A DNA stretch of 64,000 nucleotides from Stenotrophomonas rhizophila (GTDB taxonomy: Bacteria > Pseudomonadota > Gammaproteobacteria > Xanthomonadales > Xanthomonadaceae). Every line of letters begins with the position of its first letter. Within the stretch, counting starts at the first letter, position 1. Shown here one piece after another: positions 40,595 to 48,800 of this stretch. The position numbers were made by a program, and so were the translations under genes. Where the stretch lies: NCBI RefSeq assembly GCF_020857975.1, contig NZ_JACWUO010000010.1:87857-151856 (forward strand), in the 5' to 3' direction. The notes beneath the pieces were generated by a model, which saw only the letters and a list, made by a program, of their open reading frames with translations, was not told the DNA's origin and searched no databases.

Positions 40595-41578
40595 TTAAAG
40601 GGTTTGCAGTTGGTAGTGGCCGTTCTCGTATCCCAGGACACGAATCAGCTGGTTGATGCGACGCCCATGCCCAGCGCGTTCGATATGCACGATCAGGTGC
40701 ACGCAGTCGCCGATCAGCGGTTCGATCTGCGTCGGCGAATCGGGGTGCATGCTGACCAGCATCGACAGCCGGTTCAGCGCCGACAGCGCACTGTTGGCAT
40801 GCAGGGTGGCGGCGCCGCCTTCATGGCCGGTGTTCCAGGCCATCAGCAGATCGAGCGCTTCCGGTCCGCGCACCTCGCCGACCAGGATCCGGTCCGGGCG
40901 CATGCGCAGCGAGGCCCGCAGCAGCCCGGTCATGCCGACCTGCGCGGTGGTGTGGTACTGCACGAAGTTCTCGGCCGAGCACTGGATCTCGCCGGTGTCT
41001 TCGATGATGAAGATGCGTTCCTCGGGATCGCACTGCACCATCTGGTGGATGATCGCGTTGACCAGCGTGGTCTTGCCCGAGCCGGTACCGCCGACCACCA
41101 GGATGTTGTGATGCGCCCGCACCGCCTCGGTGATCGCCGCATGCTGGGCCGGGCTCATCACGCCGTTGTCGACATAGTCGTCCAGATCCATCACCCGCAC
41201 CGCCTTCTTGCGTAACGCGAAGGTCGGCGCGCTCACCACCGGCGGCAGCTGCGCGGCAAAGCGCGAGCCATCCAGCGGGAACTCGGCTTCCAGCATCGGC
41301 CGGTCGCGGGTGATCTCCAGCCCATGGAAACCGGCCACGGTCTTGATCACCGCCTCGGCCTGCTGCTGGCCCATCACCCCGATGCAGCGCATCGGCTCGC
41401 CCAGCCGCTCCTGCCACAGGCGGCCATCGGCGTTGAGCATTACCTCGATGGTGCACGGGTCGCTGATCGCCGCGAGCAGGCCTTCGCCGAGGTCGCGGCG
41501 CAGCTTGCCCTTGGCGCGCGATGCCATCGTTACCGTTTCGGCAAGCGCGGGCGGTGCAGTGGCGACAGTGCCGTGCAT
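40595..41578 (-). CDS. trbB: TrbB/VirB11-family secretion ATPase
   Basis: A hexameric ATPase of 327 residues. Walker A is VVGGTGSGKTTL, the Asp box is IFIIEDTGEIQ, and Walker B/His box includes RILVGEVRGPEALDLLMAWNTGHEGG. It switches the system between pilus assembly and secretion. It is the first gene of the trb block. The start at ATG 41578 (MHGTVATAPP) is uncertain; a shorter start near MASRAKGKL is possible. Confidence 0.95.
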   Translation of the reverse strand: MHGTVATAPPALAETVTMASRAKGKLRRDLGEGLLAAISDPCTIEVMLNADGRLWQERLGEPMRCIGVMGQQQAEAVIKTVAGFHGLEITRDRPMLEAEFPLDGSRFAAQLPPVVSAPTFALRKKAVRVMDLDDYVDNGVMSPAQHAAITEAVRAHHNILVVGGTGSGKTTLVNAIIHQMVQCDPEERIFIIEDTGEIQCSAENFVQYHTTAQVGMTGLLRASLRMRPDRILVGEVRGPEALDLLMAWNTGHEGGAATLHANSALSALNRLSMLVSMHPDSPTQIEPLIGDCVHLIVHIERAGHGRRINQLIRVLGYENGHYQLQTL

Positions 41579-41643
41579 GGTATGGGGAGGGTCCTTGGGA
41601 ACACGGGGGAGCCGGCGCACAACTGCCGCCAGCAAGGCCGGTG

Positions 41644-41710
41644 AATCCTAGGGACGGGCGGAAGGCAGGTCTTTAGGCCCACCCCGAAAGGTCATGGCGA
41701 TTTTCCTAGC
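41644..41710. promoter_or_regulatory. Control region upstream of trbB with two TCCTAG sites
   Basis: The gap between trbB and the response regulator at 41761 contains AATCCTAGGG at 41644-41653 and TTTTCCTAGC at 41701-41710, 66 and 123 bases upstream of the trbB start. Both share the TCCTAG core seen in other gaps of the locus and resemble half an RcsB box. It is a candidate operator pair. Confidence 0.35.
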
Positions 41711-41760
41711 CGACCGCGATAGTCAAGCGGCGCAGGCCGACTGGCGCGCGGCGGAGCGGC

Positions 41761-42558
41761 TCAAGGGCCGCGCCGGAGCAGGCCGAACAGGTCGAAATCG
41801 CTGTGGATGTCCAGCTTGCGGAACGCGGTGCGCTTTTGCGTGCTGATCGTATGCGCACTGCGGCCCAGCTTGGCGGCGATACGGATCACCGGTAGCCCGG
41901 CCAGGGAGCAGCGCAGGACCTCGCGTTCGTGATCGGTCAGCCACGGGTGTTCCAGCACCATCAGCGGCGCGTGGATATCCCCGGGCCGATACGCCGAGGC
42001 CGGCCAGGGCTGCGCCGGATCGCGCGCGATGTGGGTCTGCCCGGCGGCAACGGCCTGGATCGCGTCGACCAGCTCATGCTGCGGCCGGGTGTCGCTGACC
42101 ACCCCGTCGGCGCCGGCACGCAGCGCCATGGCAACCAGCCCGGGGCCGGCCGCCGCAGTCGATATCAGCACCCGCTGCTGTGGCCGTTCCGCGCGCAGCA
42201 GCCGGATCATCGCAATGCCATCGAGGGCGTCGTCGCCAAGCACGTAGTTGCTCAGGATCACCTGCCCCAGCTGCCCGGGATCGGCATCCAGCAGCGCGCG
42301 CACATTGCCGAACCCGGCCATGACGCGCAACCCGGGTTCCGCGGCAAGACCGGCCGCCACGCCCGCGCGGACCAGCACCCGGTGGTCGAGCAGACTCAGT
42401 GTGACGCATGCACTGCCGCGGCTGGAGGCCGGCGCGGCGGGGCGAGTGCGGACAAGCTCGACGTCAGCGACCTGATCCAACCGACTGCTCCTGTATATGA
42501 GGCGCGCCGCCCTTCCCGCCGCAGGGCGGAGAGCAGCGCGGCGGGAAGGGCTGAACAT
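41761..42558 (-). CDS. RcsB-like response regulator with degenerate receiver
   Basis: A protein of 265 residues. About 50 non-conserved residues precede a receiver-like domain (52-170). The phospho-acceptor Asp is replaced: where the paralogues have IIDFMLG or LMDYCLT this one has LSNYVLG (N104). The conserved Lys is replaced by Asp156 (VVSDTR), and only one acidic residue remains near the N-terminal strand (LLDHR). The HTH (WLTDHEREVLRCSLAG, TISTQKRTAFRKL) is intact. It probably binds DNA without classic phosphorylation. It lies upstream of trbB on the same strand, so it is the best candidate to control the trb block. The start ATG 42558 is tentative. Confidence 0.85.
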   Translation of the reverse strand: MFSPSRRAALRPAAGRAARLIYRSSRLDQVADVELVRTRPAAPASSRGSACVTLSLLDHRVLVRAGVAAGLAAEPGLRVMAGFGNVRALLDADPGQLGQVILSNYVLGDDALDGIAMIRLLRAERPQQRVLISTAAAGPGLVAMALRAGADGVVSDTRPQHELVDAIQAVAAGQTHIARDPAQPWPASAYRPGDIHAPLMVLEHPWLTDHEREVLRCSLAGLPVIRIAAKLGRSAHTISTQKRTAFRKLDIHSDFDLFGLLRRGP

Positions 42559-42656
42559 GACATACGATGCCGTGACCCGGCGCGGGCCGCAATGGGTCGG
42601 CGCGGCCGACCGACCCGGTCCACTGCCGCCGGCACCGGCCGGGATCGCCGGGCGGC

Positions 42657-43214
42657 TCAGTACCGTTCGGGCGTGCCACTGCGGCTGCGCGAGGCCAGCG
42701 CGACCGATTCGGTGGCCACGCAACGGCCCATCTCCGGATGGTAACGATGCATCACATAGCCGACCTTGGCCGACTCGGTTGCGTGGACACCACCGCCGCC
42801 ACTCAACGGAGTCCACTGGACATCGGACAGTTCGGTCGGCGCACATTGCTCAGAGGATGCGTAGGTGGCCCGGATGGCCTGGACGACCTCGCTTTCGCTG
42901 GCATATTCCTGGCCACGGGCGCTGTAGCGCCATGCGGCGTCAATCTCGCTCTCCGGGCGCCCCTGGTAGTTGTCGATTTCATCGATGCCCGACGCATTCT
43001 GCCGCGCCAGGTAGGCCTCCATGCTGGCGCCGGCCAGCGTAGCGCTGACGAAGGCGTTCATCTCGCCCGGAGTGATTTCCGGCGCCTTGTTCTGCGGCAG
43101 GTCCGGATCGCCCAGATCGATGTCATCACCGGCGTGCACGACCGGGGCCAGGGCCAGCAGCGCCGGCAGCAGCCACTGCACGCGGCGGGATACACGGGAA
43201 GGGAAAGGCAACAT
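42657..43214 (-). CDS. Hypothetical secreted protein
   Basis: A protein of 185 residues with a signal peptide ending APVVHA. The mature part is acidic (DDIDLGDPDLPQ), with two cysteines (EQCAPT and GRCVAT) that could form a disulfide. I do not recognise a family. A good Shine-Dalgarno AAGGAG supports ATG 43214. It is 98 bases upstream of the degenerate regulator on the same strand and divergent from another response regulator, so it may be a target or a signal protein of this regulatory cluster. Confidence 0.7.
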   Translation of the reverse strand: MLPFPSRVSRRVQWLLPALLALAPVVHAGDDIDLGDPDLPQNKAPEITPGEMNAFVSATLAGASMEAYLARQNASGIDEIDNYQGRPESEIDAAWRYSARGQEYASESEVVQAIRATYASSEQCAPTELSDVQWTPLSGGGGVHATESAKVGYVMHRYHPEMGRCVATESVALASRSRSGTPERY

Positions 43215-43744
43215 TCTTGAACTCCTTTGTACGGGAAACCAGCGGATTGGCGGAGCAGCGGGCCTGCGCCATGGCGCAGGCCAAACGTCGGCAAACGGCA
43301 CGACCGCCGCTTGCCAGGGCCAGCGCAACAACACCGACGCAACGGATTTACGTTCAATCGCGCGTAGTCGGTCAAGCCAGCGCAGTCGATGCAGATCACA
43401 TTTTCAGGTACGCACTGGGCGATAGAAGCGCTTTTAGGAATACAGGTATTGCATTTAGTTCCCGCCCTACCTGCAGCACGCAAAACCGGCACCGTCGACA
43501 GGAATATCGTTACGCCAGCAGTTATCCATAGTGTCGAACACGACATCGCAGACCACGAAAACTCGAGCGTCATCCGCCTTTCGCCCGCCGTGCAATCCGG
43601 TTTACTGCATGCGTCCGGACATAACAGGTTTTTCGCGACATAATCATGACATGGCACTCACATCCTGCCGGCTAGCGTGATTTTCCACGACCGACCGCAC
43701 ACGCTATCGGCCCCTCCCCCACGTCCGCGGCAGCGCCTGCAAGC
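43215..43744. other. Divergent intergenic region between secreted protein and response regulator
   Basis: No gene is seen. The middle (43380-43560) is less GC-rich than the rest. TTTTAGGAATA at 43432-43442 is, on the other strand, TATTCCTAAAA, matching the right half of an RcsB box. This stretch should contain promoters for both divergent neighbours. Confidence 0.45.
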
Positions 43745-44431
43745 ATGACCACTCCCATTCCCGTTCCGGCCGTTCCCACGCCCCCCCCTCGCCCCATCGG
43801 CCTGGCCTTGCTGGATGACCATCAGGTCGTCCTGCATGGCATGTCCATCAAGCTGCGCGAACGCGACGACATGGCCGTCGTCGGCGCGTGGACCGGCAGC
43901 CGCGCGCTGCTGGAAAGCCTGGCGACCCGCCCGGTGGACGTGCTGCTGATGGACTACTGCCTGACCAGGGATGAAATCGACGGTTGCCAGTTGATCGCCC
44001 TTCTGCGCACGCACCACCCGCAGATGCGCATCCTGGTGGTGTCGGCCCACCACAGTGCATTGATCGTCGACGCCGCCCTGCGCGCCGGCGCGCATGGCTA
44101 CGTATGCAAGACCGTCGACTGGCCCGTACTGATCGAGGCGATCCTCAGGGTGGCCGGCAACCATCGCTACCTGTCCCAAGCCGACCAGGACTGGTTCGGC
44201 ACGGACCGGCAGCTGAGCCCGCGCGAGCGCGATGTCCTGCGCCACAGCCTGGCCGGCGATTCAGTATCGGCGCTGGCCGAGCGTCAGGGCCTCAGCGAAA
44301 AGACCATCAGTACCCAGAAGCGCAGCGCCTATCGCAAGCTCGGCCTGCACGGCGATGCCGACCTGTTCCGGCTGGCCCCGCTGGTGTACCGGGTGCTGGG
44401 CGGGGAACCGGAATCGGGGTCGGAGCGCTAG
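43745..44431 (+). CDS. RcsB-like response regulator (canonical receiver)
   Basis: A response regulator of 228 residues. The receiver has LLDDHQ, phospho-acceptor D70 in LLMDYCLT, the Ser of VVSAHH and K122 in YVCKTV. The C-terminal HTH (QLSPRERDVLRHSLAGDS, KTISTQKRSAYRKLG) is close to that of the regulators at 20041 and 41761, so the three are paralogues. It is convergent with a lipoprotein gene. No sensor kinase is next to it. Confidence 0.88.
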   Translation: MTTPIPVPAVPTPPPRPIGLALLDDHQVVLHGMSIKLRERDDMAVVGAWTGSRALLESLATRPVDVLLMDYCLTRDEIDGCQLIALLRTHHPQMRILVVSAHHSALIVDAALRAGAHGYVCKTVDWPVLIEAILRVAGNHRYLSQADQDWFGTDRQLSPRERDVLRHSLAGDSVSALAERQGLSEKTISTQKRSAYRKLGLHGDADLFRLAPLVYRVLGGEPESGSER

Positions 44432-44437
44432 CCGGCG

Positions 44438-44911
44438 CTACTGCTTCGGCTTTTTCTCCGGCGTCTTTTTCGGCTCCGGCTCCGGTTCCGGAGCCGGCAG
44501 CGGTGCATTCCGCAGTGCCAGTTCAATCTGATCGGTGAGCGATTGCGCGGTGGGATCCACCGCACTGGCGTCACGGGCCGAGGTCAGCGCGTCTTCCAGC
44601 ATCTGCCGGCGCAACGCCGGCTCCGGCTCTTCCTGCGAGGCCACGAACTGCAGCGCCGCATGGTGGTACAACTCGGCCGGGTCGCCCGCCTTGCGCGCAC
44701 GCTCGCGCCACGGGCCGGCGGCATTGCGCACGTCACCATTGGCTTCGAAGTGGGCGATCAAGCGCTTGATCGACGGCAGGTCGCCGGTTTTTGCCGCCGC
44801 CAGCACTGCCGCCTCCTGCTGTGGGGAGAGATACGCATCCCCGGCGGAAGGTTCGCCAGCGCAGGCGACCACCAGGACCATCACTGCGCACAGCAGAAGA
44901 TGCTGTTTCAT
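44438..44911 (-). CDS. Hypothetical lipoprotein with charged Pro/Lys tail
   Basis: A lipoprotein of 157 residues. The signal ends in VVACAG (lipobox-like, Cys near residue 17). The middle is helical and resembles short tetratricopeptide/Sel1-type helices (AVLAAAKTGDLPSIKRLIAHFE). The C-terminus is EPEPEPKKTPEKKPKQ. The function is unknown. A TCCTAGGA palindrome lies about 125 bases upstream, similar to other gaps of this region. The start is ATG 44911. Confidence 0.7.
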   Translation of the reverse strand: MKQHLLLCAVMVLVVACAGEPSAGDAYLSPQQEAAVLAAAKTGDLPSIKRLIAHFEANGDVRNAAGPWRERARKAGDPAELYHHAALQFVASQEEPEPALRRQMLEDALTSARDASAVDPTAQSLTDQIELALRNAPLPAPEPEPEPKKTPEKKPKQ

Positions 44912-45416
44912 CGTGGACACCATCGGTGACAAAAAGGAAGTACTCCTCGCGCGCCGTCGCAACCTCGTCGCAGTGCCCGGGCCGTTGGCCCGCGGTTGCG
45001 ATGACATCGATGGCAAATTGGAGCAGTGGCGCCAATCCTAGGATCGGCGCGCCGTCACGGCCAACACAGTGTTTGAATGACTAATGGCTGCGCGATTCAC
45101 CGCGTCGTATGCAATCGTTTTCAGTTGACGTCAATCGAGATGGCGCATTCGTCGCAAGTGGGCTGATGCTCAGCCCGTTGTTGCCGTCCCAGCGCGCAAT
45201 CGATGTCGCTATCGGCATCAATGAAATGCCTCCCCGATCCCAATCAGGCCGATGAAGAGTTCAAGCACGGGCCTGCCAAACAGGACAAACAACGCCTCAT
45301 TCCTCTGCGCTCCGAACGGCACTGGATACGCCCCACGGCGGCACTGGACGCTCAATCAGCTGGACATCTTCACATCGAGGGGCCTGCCTTCAAGGCGATT
45401 TCCGCACGCCATGCAG
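44912..45416. other. Gap between lipoprotein gene and Rhs-immunity pair
   Basis: Contains ATCCTAGGAT (45036-45045), a 10-base palindrome. On the minus strand 45218-45355 is a short TTG-started frame of 45 residues with a hydrophobic centre (EALFVLFGRPVLELFIGL). It may be the remnant of a displaced Rhs partner gene, but this is weak. GCACTGGACGCTCAAT at 45341-45356 nearly repeats a sequence upstream of the Rhs gene (50548-50563, one mismatch). Confidence 0.4.
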
Positions 45417-45881
45417 CTAGGAAACACGGGATGGATCAAATGGCTTGATGCCAAGGCGCACAATTTTTCGAAGCACGCCAAGATACCGATCACCAAACAA
45501 CAGCGCAATAACGAAGGCCGCATAGAAAATCAGAAGTGCAGCCGGAAAAACAACTACGCCGGGCGAGACCTCACAGTCAGCATTCCAGATCCCCACAAGC
45601 ACAGCCAGCGCAGCAACAGCGGCAGAAACCGATCCGGCTATCACACGAACAGTCAACAGGCTCACGCCAAACAAGCCCACAGACATAAAGTCAATTTTTG
45701 TGTAGGCGAGCAATGCCACCAGCGCCAGGAGCCAACCCCACATGACAACTGCCGGGTAACCATTCAGCGGACAGGTCATCTCGACCATGAAACGGGCCAA
45801 CCCAATGAAAATATAGACCGCACCCAGCACAAGCACGCCCTTAAAGAACCTGACAAAGATCACTTCGCCTGACATTGGCAT
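45417..45881 (-). CDS. Four-helix membrane protein, candidate Rhs immunity protein
   Basis: An integral membrane protein of 154 residues with four predicted helices (GVLVLGAVYIFIGLARF, VVMWGWLLALVALLAY, VSAAVAALAVLVGIW, ALLIFYAAFVIALLF). No family is recognised. It overlaps the end of the Rhs gene by 22 bases, the classic position of an immunity gene. The sequence is less GC-rich than the Rhs core. If it is an immunity protein, its membrane location suggests that the Rhs toxin acts on membranes. ATGs at 45881 and 45875 are both possible. Confidence 0.65.
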   Translation of the reverse strand: MPMSGEVIFVRFFKGVLVLGAVYIFIGLARFMVEMTCPLNGYPAVVMWGWLLALVALLAYTKIDFMSVGLFGVSLLTVRVIAGSVSAAVAALAVLVGIWNADCEVSPGVVVFPAALLIFYAAFVIALLFGDRYLGVLRKIVRLGIKPFDPSRVS

Positions 45882-48800
45882 TTGTTGAAGTTTTCCCTGT
45901 AGTTGACAAAAGCACCCAGCGGGCCAAGAAATTTCGCACCACCTCGAATGATGCCGGCTTTGCTCATGCTCGCCGCTGCCCGATTGCGCCGACCGTTGGC
46001 CACGGAATAATGAATCCCGGCCTCGGTTGCCCGTTGAAGCTGTCTTACCGCCTTGGCCTCAGCCCGAGACGCGACAGCATCAGCAGCATGACCGGCCGCG
46101 GCGAAAGGTGTTTTCACACCATATTCGCCAAACTGGACATATGGAGGCTCATAGAAGTTGAAGTCAACGCCAGCAACATCCAACGCAAATGATGCCATGG
46201 CAGTAATCGGCACTAGATCAACCAAGAGATCAGCTGCGGCCTCGCTCTCGCAACTGCTGGCAGCCACATATCCCGTAATGCTGCTCATTTCCCCATTGTT
46301 CCAGTAGCCAACCCCTTCCAAGCCAAGCGGATCGACAAACACAGTGGGGCGCCCCGCCGCGTAAGCATACGTCGAGATGCCTCCCTCAAGTCCAATCGGA
46401 TCACTCTGCGAGTATCTCCCTGTAAGCGCCTCATATTCCCGCTGATAGTTGTAGAACATCCCACTGGCATCGGTCGCCTGTTGCCCCGGGAAGCGCAGCG
46501 CCAGCTCGTAATCCACGCCGTCCCGATCGGGGTCCTCGTTCGGGACCTGATTACCAAACACCTCGCTCTTGCTGCTCCACGCCCAGATCGCCACATCGCG
46601 CGCCGGATCGATCACCACGCGCGGGGTGCCCAGGTGATCCGGCTGGATGTAGGCCACTTCAGGCACGCCAGCGCTCGGCGTGTTGATCAGCGCAACCGGA
46701 TGGTTGTCCAGCCAGATGGCCTGCTGCTGCTGCCCGTTAGGGCCGTAGTTTCCGACCCATCGCCCCGCCTCGTCATACACGGTGACCTGTGCATCCGCGG
46801 ATGCAGGCGCACGTAGCACCCGCTCGCCCTTGTGGTTGTAGCCATAGCTTTCCATGACGGCACCGCCCTGCTTGACCGCGTCCATGCGATTGGCGTCGTT
46901 GTAGCTGAACTCCCTGTCGCCAATGCCCGTGGTGTTGCCCGCCGCGTCATGGCTGCGTGCCTGCGCATCCACAGCGGTCAGTCGATGACTGTCGGCTGGG
47001 TAGGTATAGCTGGCAGTGCCCGCCGCGGTCGTCAGTGCCGTGCGGTTGCCGGTGGCGTCGTAGGCGTAGGTTTCAATCGCGGTGCCGGTAGCCCCGTCTT
47101 TGGCGTGGGTCAGGCGGCCCAGTGTGTCGTAGCCGTACTTGACCAAGGGCGTGCTGCCATCACCGTCCTTCAGGTCGGTGATGGCGCCAACCGGATCATA
47201 GCCATAGCTCAGCCACAGCCCACCGGCGGCTGGGTCTCGAACCGCCAGCGGGCGGTAGTTGAGGTCGAGCAGCCGCTGCAACTGGCGGCCATTGCCGTAG
47301 GTCCAGCCGGTGGCAGGGCCAAATGGCGCATGGCTTACCTGGCTGAGCACGACCTGCCGGGCGTGGCCGGGGCGGGTCAAACCAATTGCACTGATCTGTC
47401 CCACATTGTTGCGGGCATAGTCGACCACACTGCCATCGGGATAGGTCATGCCAGCCAGGCGGCCTGCTGCGGTATAGGAATAGCGCAGCGTGGTGGTCAC
47501 GCCATTGACGGTCTGCAGCTTGCGGGTGAGCTGGCCGAAGCGGTCGTGGCAGTACTCGGTGCTGCCACCGGCGTGCAGGACCTTGCTCAGCCGCCCCTTG
47601 GAAAACTGCTCATCCGCGGCGCATACGACCGGTGCATGGTCGTAGCTGTAGCCGACATCCAGGTTGGGGTCCGGATAGGCGATGCCGGTCAGGCGGTTGA
47701 GGGCGTCGTAGTGGTAGGTGGCGGTCACGCCACGGGCGTCGGTACGGGTGTTGCGGTTGCCTGCAGCATCAATGCCATAGGTGGTCTCACCACTGTCCGG
47801 GCTGACCTGGCCGATCAGATCGCCGAAACCATTGTACGTATAGGTGGTGGACAGGCCTTTGGGATCGGTGACCTGGGCGACCTGGTCTGTTGCCGTGTAG
47901 CGCGCCTCGATGCTGGCCGCGACACCGCTGGCATCCTCTACGCCACGAAGCTGGCGATCGAGCGGATCGTGCTGCAACGTGCTTTTGCGCTGCAGGGCAT
48001 CGGTGACGCTTGCCGGGTTGCCATTGGCGTCGTAGGTGTAGGTGCTGGCGTTCTCGTCAGCGTCCTTCAGGGCGATCAGCTGGCTGAGATTGTTATGCAC
48101 CCGGGACAAGGTATGCCGCAGCACACCATCACTGTCGACGATATCCTGCTTGATGCGGTTACCCGCGTTGTCCAGGGTGTAATGGAGGCTGTTGCCGGCG
48201 CTGTCGGCAACATCGGTCAGGCGCTGTGCTGCATCGTAGAGATAGGTGACACTGCCACCGTCGGATTCGGTGACACGCTGCACCTGGCCGGTAGGCCAAT
48301 AGCTGATCAACGTGTTCCGGTCTGTCGCTGCGGTGGCGCCACGGACGGTAATGCGGCTCAGTCCGCCACGCGCGTGGTAGGCGTATTCGGTGAGCACGCC
48401 GTTGGGGTCGCTCACGCGCAATGCACGGCCAGCACCATCGTAGGCCAGTATTTCGGTCACCTGGCCCAGCGCGTTTTCCATCTGCCAGAGGTCACCCTTG
48501 CGATGGTCACAAGCCAATGCGGAATCCGCGCAGCCGGCGGCGTCCTGTGGGTAATAGCGGAACTGGGTCCGATCGGCGACGTCGGTACGCGGCCCATCCA
48601 CGCTGAGCGGGCGACCGGTGTCGTCATAGGTGTATTGGGTAATCCGCGTTGCGGCGGGGGCGGCATCATCGATCCAGCGCTGCAGCACCATGTTGCCAGC
48701 GCCATCGTATTCGCGCTCGAGCTGGCGCCCGCCGGTATCGGCGGTAGGTAGCCAATGGATGCGGGTGGGCAGGCGCAGGCTGGGATGCCAGTCGGTGGTG

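Noticed and set aside
30854..41578. Mobile element (integrative conjugative element) carrying the trb genes
   Set aside because: No integrase, relaxase, coupling protein or attachment-site repeat was found around the block in this window.
30400..41578. Bacteria-killing VirB/VirD4 system as in Xanthomonas citri
   Set aside because: The gene content and order are Trb-like (trbB-C-D-E-F-G-H-I-J-L), and no VirD4 or XVIP-type effectors with immunity lipoproteins were seen beside it.
44438..44911. Lipoprotein as a second immunity gene for the Rhs protein
   Set aside because: It is separated from the pair by 505 bases and is preceded by a TCCTAGGA site shared with the regulator cluster, so it fits that cluster better.
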